Source of the DNA: Chondrus crispus
Lineage: Eukaryota > Rhodophyta > Florideophyceae > Gigartinales > Gigartinaceae
Assembly (NCBI RefSeq): GCF_000350225.1
Contig: NW_005178667.1
Span: 274,900 to 338,899, forward strand
Length of the DNA: 64,000 nucleotides
Direction of reading: 5' to 3'
Program-made: the position numbers and the translations under genes
Notes under the pieces: generated by a model
The model's database searches: none
The model's input: the letters and a program-made list of their open reading frames with translations, nothing else
Told to the model about the DNA's origin: nothing
Part shown: piece by piece, positions 49,988 through 61,997 of the stretch
Layout of the letters: each line of letters starts with the position of its first letter
Position numbering within the stretch: the first letter of the stretch is position 1

Positions 49988-52490
49988 GTGTATTGTCCGA
50001 TAATACATCCCCCGCTACCGGAGGCGAGCACGGGAGCTCCTGTAATGCCGATACAGGAGGGAGCGCACGTCGAGGCCTCCGAAGGCCCGACGTTAGGAGG
50101 ACAGGACACCAGGACAGCCGACGTCCCGGTGAGCCGTAACGATGGCGACGGGGGCAACGACGACCGAAAAGATTCGGTCGACCCCCTGACTCCCGCGAGC
50201 CCAAGGTCGCCGGGGAAGGGTCCGTGTCGTACGAACTCGAATAATCCGAGGGGCGTCACTGATCCGCAGACGCCCCAACAAAGGGGGAGAAGGAACCACA
50301 AGGGGGGCCAGCACCGAAATCGAAGGCCCCGGCGGAACGACCTCACCGATAAGGCCGCCCCGAAGGTTGTCGACGGCGTCATTTGCCTCATGACGTCGAA
50401 GATTTACAACGTTCTCGGCTCGATAGCCACAGAGGGAAATGCATTTAAACCCCGCACGATCGCCGTTGATACGTGCTCGGGGTATAATCTGGTGAGGAAG
50501 GCCCACCTACCCCCCGATTGGACGCGTTACTCCGTGCAGGACGCACCTCTGCCACGATTGGCAAGCGCGAATAGCAACCCCCTCAAGCTTTCGGCCGTCG
50601 TCCGCCTGGCCGTGCGGTTGAGGAACGCGGTGTTCCGAATTCCGTTCGTAGTCGCCGACCAGCTCGGCGTGCCGGTCCTCCTCGGCACGGCATCGATACG
50701 CACGTGCGATGTATCGACATCGAAGCTCAACGAATCGAGCTACGCCAAGGTGGTTCCGTCGCCATCGTCGACGGAAAGGGGGAGTCGACTCCCTCTACCA
50801 GGCAACACGGGCGACACACGGGTCGGCCAGACGTACGCGAGGAGGCCTTGCAAGCGATCCGAATCGCCCGCTGGGTTTCCATCCACGCGATGTCGTAAGC
50901 CCGCGTGCGTGTGACAATCGCGGGGAGGGGCCTCGTGTTCCTGGAACCCACGCCCTCACTCCAACACCGACATGGAGTGAGGCTGACGAATGGCGTCGCG
51001 GAGGTCCTACCGAATCAGACCTTCGACGTCATCGTCGCGAATTTCTCACGACGAGAAAGGAGGCTTCCGAAGCACACCGTCGTGGGATACGCGAAGCGCA
51101 ACCCCCTCGCCATCCTCACTCCCGAACGTAAGGTCGCCGAGGGGATCGCGCACGCGCTACACCTGACCGACTTGACCGATCATGTCGGTGGGGTAGGAGT
51201 TGGCCGATCCAACTCCGACGATAAGACCACCGCCGGGGGCAAGGGGTCGACCCGGACGAACGGGCACCTTTATGCCAACCGACGGCGAGGAGTACTGTAC
51301 TCCCCCAGCAAAAGGATCCCGAAAATCCACCGATGGATTGGGAAAAGAGATCGATCTGTCATACATCGACGATGACAAGCTCCGTGCCCACGTACTCGAG
51401 ATGCTCCGTAAGCACTCGAGTCTGTGGAGCGGTGCGCTTGGAACGATCCAGGCCACGGAGCACCGCATTCCCCTCGAACCGGGAACGAAACCGATTCGTT
51501 GTATGCCCTATCGGAAGGGCCCGGCCATGCGCGAAATGGTCGCGAAGGAGGTCAACAAGATGTTGAACGCAGGGTTTATCGAACCCGCGAGCACCGAGTG
51601 GGCGTCCCCCGTGGTGCTCGTACTGAAAAAAGACGGCTCTCTTCGGTTATGCGTGGACTACCGGCGTCTCAACGCGAAGACCGCAGCGGATTCGTATCCG
51701 CTGCCACGGATGGACGACTGCATCAACTCGTTAGGAGATGCAGCCGTCTTCACCACGTTGGACTGCAATTCCGATTATTGGCAGATCCCGGTCGCTCCGG
51801 AAGACCGGGGTAAGACCACGTTTACGACGCACATGGGCACGTTTCGCCACTTGCGCATGCATTTTGGACTCAAAGGGGCGCTGGTCACCTTCCAACGTGC
51901 GCTCGACATAATACTCTCCGGAGTCCGCTGTCTATCTCGACTACTTGATCGTGTTCTCCCGTACGCACGGAGAACACGCGAGGCATCTCGATACTGTCTT
52001 GAGCTTACTGCGGAGTTCCGGTATCTCCCTTTAGCTCAAGAATTGCAGCTTCTTCCGACCGAAGGTGCACTACCTGGGGCACGTCATCTCCCCAGGCAAG
52101 TTGAGCGTGGCTGATACGGCGGCCGACGCTTTCAAGACGTTCACGCTCCCGAGGACATTGACGCAAGTGCGCTCGTTCCTCGGGGCGTGTAACGTATACC
52201 GCCGATTCGTTAAGGGGTTTGCTAATATTGCGCGTCCTCTGACCGACATGACGCGCAAAGATTCGGATCCCCATTTTTCTAACCCCACGGAGCTGCAACT
52301 TCAGGCGTTCGAGAACCTTAAGAAGTGCATGATCGCTCCGCCGATCCTCGCGTTGCCCCGGCACGGTCGTCCGTACATGATAGACACCGACGCGAGTGCC
52401 TACCAACTTTGGCGGCACTTTACTTCACGAGCACGAAGAGCCGAACGACTGTCGCCCCGTGGGGTATTGGTCGTACTCAATGTCCGATAG
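49988..52490 (+). pseudogene. Protease and reverse transcriptase of element C
   Basis: The protease active site reads 'IAVDTCSGYNLVRKAHLP' (DTC-S instead of DTG-A/S; about 50459). The linker continues in another phase from 50905 ('FLEPTPSL', 'VIVANFSRRERRLPKHTVVG'). RT starts in 51200-52114: 'LNAGFIEPASTEWASPVVLV', 'KKDGSLRLCVDYRRLNAKT', 'VFTTLDCNSDYWQIPVAPED'. Near 51930 the phase shifts. The catalytic box reads YLDY in the shifted phase (second Asp replaced by Tyr), so this RT would be inactive. 52065-52490 continues with 'HYLGHVISPGKLSV' and 'VRSFLGACNVYRRFVKGFAN'. Confidence 0.85.
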
Positions 52491-54544
52491 TGAGCGCAAC
52501 TACAGCGCTACCGAACGCGAGTGCTTCGCCGTAGTGTGGGCCGTCCGCACACTACGGCCGTACGTAGAAGGCACGAAGTTCACCGTACGGACGGACCATG
52601 ACGCTCTCCGATGGCTCATGTCCCTAACCGAGAGTTCCGGAAGACTCACCCGGTGGCGGCTACGTCTGGCTGAATACGATTTCACCATTCAGTACCGCCC
52701 CGGACGCGTGCATCAGGTGCCCGATGCCCTGTCACGACTCGTGTTGCCGAAGGTCGCCGATGAACCTCGCCCCACCGTCGAGGTGGATGACGACATCCCC
52801 ACTTTCGACGAGGGCACGACAGTTCGAGACGTATCGAACGAACTCGCGGACCACGCTTGTACCACGAGCTGTGATCACCAGGCCGTCAATGTCTTCGTCA
52901 CGACACGGAACCAAGCCGAAGCCCTGACAAGGACGCGCGACGACCCGCGAGGGGACGACGAAGCCCCCGCTCTCCAAGGACCCAATTCGTTTTGGGAGGA
53001 GAACGACGAGTTCGACGCCGCCGACATCCAGCGCGCCGAAGACCCCGAGGCTGGCGCGCTCGGCTCCCCGGTCGCTCCACCGCAGGACGACCTTCCGGCC
53101 CCTCTTACGATGGAGGAGATAGCCGAGGAGCAACGCGTGGATGACTTCTGCCGAATCGTTTTGGCACGACAGTCAGAGTCCCGGGACTCCGCGTTCTTCG
53201 AGGACCACCAAGGGGTGCTCAAACGGAGACACCCCTTCGACCCTGATATCGTTCAGGTGGTGGTACGTCGGACGCTCCGCGCCAGGCTCCTTCGCCGGTG
53301 CCACAACACGGCCATCGCAGGGCACCCGGGCCAGAACCGTATGTACTACGCACTTCGACGCGAGTACTACTGGACCCACCTGGCTGCAGACGTGGCAGCC
53401 ACAGTGCGAGGGTGTCGAACCTGCGCGATGACCCGGATGAAGCTGAGGAAACATCTTAACCGATTGAGATTGTTTACAGCTACGAGGCCCCTCGAGAGCC
53501 TTGCGATCGACATCTTGGGGCCGCTCCCTAAGACGAAGACGGGAAAACGGTTCCTGCTCGTGATTACGGACCGCTTCAGTAAGCTAACGCAAGTCGTTGC
53601 GCTCCGCACGATAACAGCGCACCCGGTCGCAGTTGCGTTCTCGACTCGTGGGTGTTCAAGTATGGCGTCCCTCGCACGATGCTTTCGGACAACGGCCCTC
53701 AGTTTAATGCCAAGTTCTTCCACAGCACGTGCCGCGTTCTGGGGATAACGCATTTGTACACTTCGGCGTACCATCCCCAGACGAACGGGCAGGTCGAGCG
53801 ATATAACCGAACAATCTCCTCGATGCTGAGGAACTACGTGGGTGAACACCAGGACCACTGGGATGTGTACATGGGGCCGCTTACGTATGCCTACAACTCC
53901 CACGTACATCGCACCACACGCACCACGCCGTTTGAGCTCGTGCTCAGCAGGCCACCGCCGGAGTTCTCTCTCCGACAGGCGGACGGCGATGCGCCCCTTT
54001 CCGATGAAGGGAACCAACGTGCGGAGTTCCTCAAGACCTTGGACTCGACCATCCAAAAGGCCTACGGAAGCCTGCGTCGGACGCAGGCTCGCTACAAGCG
54101 CAACTTCGATAAACGCATACGACGTATTAATTCCCGGCTCCGTCCCGGGAATACATATATCTCAACCCCACCGATGGGGCTAAGACATCGAACAAGCTCG
54201 CCTCGCCCGCTGTCGGACCCTACCGCGTGCTCGCCAACGACCGCCGAACCATCACGATCGATCGTGATGGGGTCACCGAGCGAGTCTCCGCCGACCGCTG
54301 CGTGTACGCACCGTCTCCGACAGACGCGCCACGAGCAAGTACGACGACCCCGCGGGACCTCGCCGATAAGGTCACCGCGGGAACGCAGTATGTCGTTGAA
54401 CGGCTACTGAGACATCGAGTCATGGAAGACAGAACTACGGAGTTCCTCATCAAGTGGGCGGATTACGACACACCCACTTGGACTGCGCGGACTCACGTCC
54501 CGGAGGAGTTACGCCCAACGCCTCCGGAGACGTACCGGCAGAGA
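52396..54544 (+). pseudogene. RNase H, integrase and chromodomain of element C
   Basis: 52396-53748: RNase H ('ERNYSATERECFAVVWAVRT', 'VPDALSRLVL'), a long acidic linker, the HHCC finger of integrase ('CHNTAIAGHPGQNRMYYALR', 'VRGCRTCAM') and the first catalytic Asp ('LAIDILGPLPKTK'). Near 53650 a frameshift moves to 53652-54410: second Asp ('TMLSDNGPQFNAKFF') and Glu ('PQTNGQVERYNRT'). Another shift leads to 54227-54769, where about 54389-54510 encodes a chromodomain ('QYVVERLLRHRVMEDRTTEF', 'LIKWADYDTPTWTA'). Chromodomains direct integration to particular chromatin, which marks this element as a chromovirus. Confidence 0.88.
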
Positions 54545-54590
54545 CCTCACCCAAACCGTGAACGTGGACGTTCACGCTTAAGGGGGGGGC

Positions 54591-57500
54591 CTCAACCGCT
54601 CCTTCGCGGATTAACCCCAGCCTGCACGAACAGACTAAAAGGGGAAGCGAAGGAGGACGGTGGACCCTATCGGAGGGTCACAGCCGGGGACGTGTTCAAG
54701 TCAAGTTGTCTTGACTTCTCGGACGTCAAGGACGCGAGACATAAGAACAGGACAGTACGAACTGCCTGAAAAAATGTTGGGCCCTCGTAATGACCGACAT
54801 TACGAGGACCGCAAAACCCTGTTCGGATCGGAAAAGTCGGACGACCCCCCCCCCCCCCCCCGAACAGGATTGCCGGACGATCCGTTAAGTCCAGAAACCA
54901 CGGCGAGGAGGGGCGCCGGATGAACGAGGCGATCGGCGGTGGAATCACGAGAGCCCCTTGGTGGGCAGAGTAAGCGACCGGAATGCCCGTCGCTTGGGTC
55001 TCGGAATATCCGAGAAGGTGGAGGCTCACGTCGAGCTCTCAATCAGCATCCAGGTCAGAGAGCCCGGCAGAAGACCGGATCGTGGCCCTTTCGGTTTGGG
55101 TCGTGCGCGAGGAAACGCTCAAAATGCGTCGGCAAGTGCGCAGACGAGCGGGGCTGTGTTCGCCACAGCAGTCGCCATGGTAGTTAAGGAAGGGGCGGAA
55201 GCGCGAGAGCAACTCGGGCGGAGGGGCACCAATATATGTGCACGGACGCAAGACACTTCAAAACCGCCGCCGAGACATGCCCCGTAATAAGGAAAATTAC
55301 GGGGGAGGAGAACGTGACACGCGAGCGACGCCCGAGGGACAATTACATCCGCACGTGCATTGCACCCATGACTACTGTACGCCATACGAAAAGCAAGGGC
55401 AAAATCGGACGCGTGATCGAGTCGAGCATCCGCACCGAGCGGATGCCGCGCAACCCCGTAGCACGCACGCCAAACCGTCCTCCCGCGATCGCCGGAGGAT
55501 CGGACGGCCATGGCCGAGGAGAAGACGAATGCGAGCCCCCCGCGCTTTCGAACCCTCACTGCCGAAGGCGAGGGACACTGTAGAACGCAAACCCACGACA
55601 TCTGACGCTACTAACCCCTCCATTGCGCTGTACGTGCGCGGCCCCGATTCCCGTCGAATACATAAAACCGGTCGCCCCCGGCAGAGCAGAACGTGGACGA
55701 CCGACTGGCGACGGTTGAGGCAGAGCGAGGACGTCGGGTGCCCTCCTTTACGGCTGGGACACGCAGCCGCCCCGCTCCACACACCGCCATACGGATACTT
55801 CGCGAAGAACGTCGAAAAGAGGCATGGCCGGCCTCGTGAGCGACCATGTCGGAACTAGCACTCGCACGGGGGGCTGCGACTCGTGGAAAACGGCGCCCTT
55901 ATACCGAACGGACAGTATGCCGCAGCAGGGGGGCCTCGATGTGCGCTCTACGGAAGGGTAGTACGCCACTGTCCGAAACGGAGAGCACGGGCTTATGATC
56001 AGGACAGCGTCCCATCGGGACGACGCACGCAGAACGCTCGATCGAGCATGGAACGACGTCGTGCGTCCTCTCACAGCCAATGATATGGTCCCGCCGGCCC
56101 GGGGTCGATCTGCCCAGTAAAAATAGAGGAAGGAAAACGCCAGAAGGGACGGAGATCGACGCCGGAATCGTTTTGGGGAAGCGACATTTGCACAAGCCGA
56201 CGTCGTAAGAACACGCGCCCTATATATTCACCGGCCTTCCGGACGGAAGGTACTTGTCAACTTCAGGACGAAAGGCAAAAGAAGCAGAGCCGAAGAGACG
56301 AATCTGCACCGCGGTACGCCCCTCTGCGGGAAAGTGAATAAGGGAAGGGGGGCAAGCCGGCTCACCCTGCCCTGCCGGACGAGGTACTGACAAGGGTCCA
56401 AGCACGCATAGCAGATCTTCGGCGCCAGGTCACCTTCGATAGTGTACGATCGCGCAGCAACAAGGACGAGAGTCCCTCCCCGCGACAACCCTCCCGTCTT
56501 CCTGCACGGCGCGGGGAAATGGGGTGCCAGCGAGAAGGGGTTGAGTGCTCCACAACAGAGCCGAGACAAACGGATCTGGGCTAGCAAGTTGAGTGAGTCG
56601 ACAGGAGGGCGTAAGGCGTGCGACACGCTGAGTCGAGCGAGTAGAGCAAGGCGCGGAGAAGTAGAAGAACCGATATCGAGGGAGCCGTTTCGAGTAGACT
56701 TTCGAGAGCCTACAGTCCACGAAGTGCCGGAAGCGCCGTACCTACAGAAATGTCGCTGCACTGTCGCGAACTCTCACCGCCAACACTGTGTCAACAGTTC
56801 GCAAAATGGATCATGGCACGGCCTTCCAGGAATGTAGTAAGGGCCCCCCCATGGCGCGCGCTGAGACCGTATCCTGCTCGTACAGTGTAGGGAGAAATGT
56901 CGGGAAGCCGCTCACCGCGGAGGAACAGGCGGAGAATCAAGTCAAGCGAACGGCTGGTCGACCGCACGGAAGTTAACCACGGCACGAGGACCGGAGAAGT
57001 TAGAATGGGCAGAGGCCATACGGTTTCGGTCAGGTACGAGAACGGCGAGAGCGCCGAATAGACGCGGATCGGTACGGCGCGTCGAACTGCGCGCCTTCGC
57101 CTGGGCTTGTGGTTACAAGGGAAGAGGGAGCCTGGCTGAGACTTGTCGACGCGGCACGCGATCCGGAGCAAACCGCCTCCGCCCGCATGCGCGCCGGCCC
57201 CAAGTCACCAGCGTGCTCAAAAATTAGGAAACATTTGGGGGAAGTACAGCAGTGCAGGACACAGTGTGCGAGCATTACGTGTGAGTGAGGGGCACACGCG
57301 CGCCACGCCATAGACGGCAAGGCAGGCTGGCGGCGCGCCATCCCCCAGTACCCGTCGGAGGGGCACACGCGCCCTCGTCCCGCACACAACTCGTGCTGCC
57401 TCACCACCAGGCGGATGCTTTCATGATGGATCTGGACGAGCAGGGGAGAGCACCGCATACACCTTATATTTTGAAGTTTCATATCACGTTCAAGATTCTT

Positions 57501-58445
57501 GCCTTGTTGTTATGCCTATACTGAGGCCGGCGGGCGTCGTGATATTGCATCATCAAGAAGGCCGAGGTCAACGGCGAACAAGAGAAATCGCTGCGCTTGT
57601 GGGGATGCCCTCGGTGGTGGCTTTGAGCTTCTGGACGCCCACGGTAATGATGATAGGGGGAGTATGATAAGGCGCATGCGCCAGATGATGAGGCTTTCGC
57701 ATCACACCCGGATCATGCTTCCGACAGCGCAGAGAGCGAGGAGTATATAGATACGAACTGCGCAGATATCGCAGATGATGCGAGGGTACAATCGAGAGCC
57801 AAAGGAGGACATCCCCTTTTCCTTAAGCATTCCCCTGCCTCCTGGAGCGAACTACAAAAGCTCTTCCGAATTGAATATTTTATGCACGGCTAGTGGTGAG
57901 CGAGTGCCTAGAGGGAGGAAGCAATCGAGTACAAGCCCAGGGTCATTTTTGTGGTGCCCCGAATGCCCGGATGCGGAAGAGCGAAATGCCTCGCTACCGA
58001 ACCGCCTACTCGATATAGACCGATATCCGTCTCCCTGTTCCGTACCGTGTAACCAAGTCGATGAGGACTTGTATCGACCCGGGCTTGCTTCCTGAAACCC
58101 CCGGAAGCCTCAAGACGTGGTGCATTGCAACCGATCCATCTACCGTGCACAGCGAGGAGCCGAAGGCCTCTGTGCGCGTGCAGATGCGCAACAAGCTCAC
58201 GCTACATAAGGAAGGCAGTGCGGACTTGATTGGCGGTCGCTTCGTCGCAGATAAGGGGACTGGCGATGAGCGGGGTGCGCACGCGTGTGTCTGAGGACCT
58301 GGAGATGGGAAAGTGATTGGCTTTCCTCTTTGTTGGATCGGCTGAGCTCAAGAACATGCTCGGGAGGCGCCTAAGAACTTGCAGGGGCACGACCGGGCCG
58401 CAGTGCAACTACTATGCTATGGCTGACATTTTCTCGCCCCCGTCC
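54591..58445. other. GC-rich stretch without a supported gene
   Basis: Frames of 100-200 codons overlap on both strands, none with a recognisable domain. A 16-base C run stands at about 54845-54861. Between 55680 and 57060 one plus-strand phase gives gag-like charged stretches ('QNVDDRLATVEAERGRRVPS') cut by many stops. Around 57670-57890 ('DSAESEEYIDTNCADIADDA') and 58060-58290 ('SEEPKASVRVQMRNKLTLHK') short protein-like pieces appear in changing phases. I read these as eroded transposon coding sequence of unknown type. Confidence 0.35.
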
Positions 58446-59400
58446 TGTAGTGCAATGCGCCTGTCGGGCAGAGACCGCGGTCCAACGGTCCAGCAAAAAC
58501 AACAACAGCAACAAAAAGAAGAACTGCCGATGGCACAGCGCTACGGAGTGTCCGACTCTCCCTTCTCCGTTTAAACGAGCTTGCGACTCGTAGTAGCTCG
58601 GATCCCTGATGGGGGGGGGCACAGAGAAATAGCCCGGCCCGGGATCGGTGTGGTAGAGACTTGCGAAGAGAACTGCTCGACGAGTGTGGGGTGGGGCGCG
58701 TACGTAGATACCCCGGTTCCACTGGGTTGTAAGGCCAATGCTCGTTGAGCTTCTTCGACACCTTGTAACGCGACAAGGCCTTCGACGGGGGCGTCGCAAC
58801 GCAGCCCGACGGGATGAAATGAGAGTAGCAGCGCTACGTCAACTGTGTCGCCCGATGGCTGGAAACACCTACACCGGTTCGGTCGCAACCGAGGCCGATG
58901 GCACCAACACTGGCTCGTAACACGACGGAGCCCTTCGAGGGAGACGTCGTTACAACGGTCTCCGTCGGAAAATGGGTCACAGTAGCAGCGCTACGTCAAC
59001 TGTGTCGCCCGACGGCAATGACACCTACACCGGTTCGGTCGCAACCAACACCGATGGTACCAACACAAGATAAGGGAAAAATAGGTAGAATTAGAGATAG
59101 AAAAGGATAGGGAAATAAAAGAAAGAGAAAAGGGAACCCCGAGCGATAGAGGATGCCGTAGGCTTAGGTAAAAGGGAGCGTCTTGGTAGAGACGGACTTC
59201 GACCAAGGCGACATTCAACTCCGGCAACTCGGGTTGGTTTATTGACTTGTTCGGTCAAAGGGCTAAGTTATATAGAGCCCCGCCGGGGCGAGTACAGTAG
59301 CTCCCGGCTGTAGATTCTAGATCTAATTAGTAAATAAATTAAATAATTAAAATAATCGTGCGCTTCGTCGCACACGTGTGTCCCCCAAACCCGGACTACA
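58446..59400 (-). repeat. LTR of family D, minus orientation
   Basis: 955 bases; inverse of 59905-60968. On the minus strand it begins TGTAGTCCGGGTTTGGGGGA and ends GCATTGCACTACA. It holds two tandem units of about 158 bases (each starting agtagcagcgctacg, at 58823 and 58981). No primer binding site adjoins its end at 58446, so it is a solo or 3' LTR. Confidence 0.75.
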
Positions 59401-59904
59401 GTATCCAATTTTTTTCCTTTTTCACTTCCTTCCTCCCCCCTACCTGAGACGGGTATTACACTACACGTCCTCCACCAAAGGTACAGCACTCGTGCTGTAT
59501 GAGGCGATGGAAGTGGGAAGTTTTGTGGTAGGTACGAACGTCGGTGATCAATGCCGAATATCAACAGTATGACCACGTTGGCATCGACTGCCGTACGGCA
59601 GCTACTGACGATCACCAAGTTTATGAAAATTGTCAATAATATCAGAAAGGCAGTGACACGGGAGGTACACGATCGGGTTTCCACAGCAAAGTTTCGTGAC
59701 TGCGCCGTAGAAAATGTAGGGAGGACGCACAGGACCCCGAGGCGGGTAAGCAGGGACAATTCCCTGAACTCAGGGGAAAGCCACACGGACGCACGGACAA
59801 GATTGCTTCGAAAACAGGCAAACGGAGTGGAGAAGACCTCAACACTATTGCGGGGATAAAGGACGGTCAACGAAGGGACCGCGTGGGTGAGAACGGATAT
59901 GAAA
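59401..59904. other. Spacer between inverted LTRs
   Basis: 504 bases with a 102-codon plus-strand frame (59551-59859, MPNINSMTTL) that I cannot assign. No other feature. Confidence 0.4.
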
Positions 59905-60968
59905 AGTAGTCCGGGTTGGGGGACACACGTGTGAATAACTGCACAGTTTTAATTTTTAATTATTTTATTTTATTTAGTTAATTAGTTGGCATTAATTTTG
60001 CTGACACTAGATTAGATCTAGGATCTAGCGCCGCGAGCTACTGTAGTGGCTCCGGCGGGGTGATATATACCTTAGCCCTCTGACCACCAAGTCAGTAAAC
60101 GTAACCCGAGTTGCTAGAGTTGAATATCGCCTTGGTCGAACTCCGTCTTTCCCAAGACGCTCCCTTTTACCACAGATTACGTTATCCTTTGCCCTCGGGG
60201 GTTCCCTTTCCTTTTCGTTTATTTCACCTATCCTTTTCTATTTCTATCTCTATTTCTATTCCCTTATCTTGTGTTGGTTGCACAATGCCTGATTGCGATC
60301 TGCATTGTGACGACTGGAGTCATCGGGCTTTTGTGTTGGTTCTTTTGTTTGTTGTTGGTGCCATCGGCTTTGGTTGCGACCGGACCGGTGTAGGTGTCTT
60401 GGACATCGGGCGACACGTGGGTGTAGCCCTGCTACTTGTTTACGTCCACCGACGGAGGCTGTTGCGACGACGTCTCCCTCGAAGGTCCTGTTGTGTGTAC
60501 AGGACAGTGTTGGTTCCATCGGATACAGGTTGCGACCGTTCCGGTGTCGGTACTTTGCCATCGGGCAGTACGGAGTGTAGCGCTGCTACGTGTTTGCTAA
60601 TTCCCGTCCGGCTGCGTTGCGACGCCCCCATCGAAGACTTTATCAAGGGTATAAGGTGTAACAGGCGCTCCGCGAGCATTGGCTTTACGACCCATCGGGC
60701 ACGGCTTCCTAATCACCGCCCCAAACTCGCCGAGCAACTGCCTGTACAAGACTCTACCACCATTCGTCCCGGGGCGGGCCTCTTTCTTTTGCCCCCCCTA
60801 TCAGGGACTTGAGCTACTGTGGGCCGCAAAACCACTTAAAAGGAAAGGGAGAATTGGACACTCCGTAGGGCTGTGCCGTCGGCAACTCTTGTTGGTTGTT
60901 GTTTGTTGGTTTTGTTGTCGCTGGACCGTTGGACCCTGGTTCCGGCCTGACAGGCACATTGCACTGCA
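59905..60968 (+). repeat. LTR of family D, plus orientation (5' LTR)
   Basis: About 1064 bases, from AGTAGTCCGGG to GCACATTGCACTGCA, inversely matching 58446-59400 and also holding two diverged internal tandem units. TAGTCTCCCGACCTAGAA follows directly, the primer-binding core shared with elements B and C, so this is the 5' LTR of an element running to the right. A GATATATACC box near 60061 may be the promoter. Confidence 0.75.
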
Positions 60969-60972
60969 TAAG

Positions 60973-60989
60973 TAGTCTCCCGACCTAGA
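60973..60989 (+). other. Primer binding site of element D
   Basis: AGTCTCCCGACCTAGAA; the TGG expected before the core is TAG here. A second partial copy (CCGACCTAGAATCTGG) lies about 35 bases downstream near 61010. Confidence 0.55.
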
Positions 60990-61088
60990 ATCTGGAAACT
61001 ACGAAATCCGACCTAGAATCTGGAACTGAAATCAGAAGTCGGAAATAGGTAAATTAGTTGAATTGGTCTCGTTTATTAAGAGCGGACC

Positions 61089-61997
61089 ATGGCATCAAGC
61101 CAACCCAAGGACGTCGGTCCTGGGGTCAGAAGGGCTTGATCAGCTCAGGAGTCGAGGATTCCGCGAGGACCTCGTACACGAAGCCAAGGAAATTCGGCTA
61201 CTGATCCAGTTGCAGAAGCGTCCCCTTCGGGGACAGCCGTTGAGAAAAATGGCCTGGAAGAGAAGTTCGAAAAGATGTGCGAGGAGATTCGTCAGGAGAC
61301 GAAGAGCAAGTTCGAAGAACATCTGGGCATTTTTCAGAAGCAACAGGAGTTGCTAAAATCCGAGTCCCATGCTGCGCTTGAAGAGCTTACAGCCCGTGTG
61401 GTTCTCGTTGAGAATTTAAGTACCGATGCGCCCCCGGGCCGAGATCTGGAAGTACTGGATTCGCTAAAGCTCGCCGCGAAAGAAGCGCGGCGAGACGCGA
61501 ATCAGGCCCTGGAAACGCTGGCCAAGACAAGAGACAGCATCGACGACCGGTTCTACCGCGCTTCGCGGCGACAAAAGGACCTTGAGCAAGCTGCGGGCCG
61601 GGCCGAACCAAGTTTGGACGCGGGATCCTCTCCGACAGAGAAGAAATCGACAGTGCAACGAAGAAGGACAAGTCAGTCCGGATCCGGGATTCCAAGTGGA
61701 AGAGCCCCAAGTCGGCCAAAGGCCGAAAGAAGAAGAAAAGTCACTGTAGTGACGACCGCGAAAATTGCGACTCAAATTTGGAGTCGAATGTTTCAGAAGA
61801 AAATGGTGACGACGGCTCGTCGAACCATTCAAGAAATTTCGACCGAAGATCGACAGAAGGGAATGGAATTTCGTCAAATAAGAATAGCTCCAAAAGAGGC
61901 GGAGTCACTTCGTCCGCCTTGCGGAGAGACAAAGAAGCGGAGCCAGAAGACATCGCGACGCGGCGCGGACTGCGATGGGAGGAGTTGGAGGAATTAA
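61089..61997 (+). pseudogene. Gag N-terminal part of element D, truncated
   Basis: ATG 61089 (MASSQPKDVG) meets a TGA at 61137 after 16 codons, but the same phase continues openly to 61997. It encodes a long coiled coil ('EEKFEKMCEEIRQETKSKFE', 'HLGIFQKQQELLKSESHAAL', 'KEARRDANQALETLAKTRDS') followed by an Arg/Lys/Ser-rich tail, the usual layout of the start of gag in these elements. No capsid core, zinc knuckle or pol follows, so the element is cut off near 62000. Confidence 0.6.

Larger units (their letters stand above)
46571..54590 (+). mobile_element. Ty3/gypsy chromovirus, element C, 3' LTR not found
   Basis: The order is LTR, primer binding site, gag, protease, RT, RNase H, integrase, chromodomain and a polypurine-like tract (AAGGGGGGGG near 54579-54588). 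No copy of the LTR follows in the next 4 kb, so the 3' end has been lost or displaced. Gag carries two in-frame stops and pol several frameshifts, with at least two damaged catalytic motifs. Confidence 0.8.

Noticed and set aside
55238-55858. 206-codon Arg/Pro-rich frame
   Set aside because: Composition is typical of GC-rich noise, overlapping frames exist on the other strand, and no domain is present.
59551-59859. Gene between the inverted LTRs (102 codons)
   Set aside because: Short, no domain, no promoter or codon signal; left unannotated as coding.
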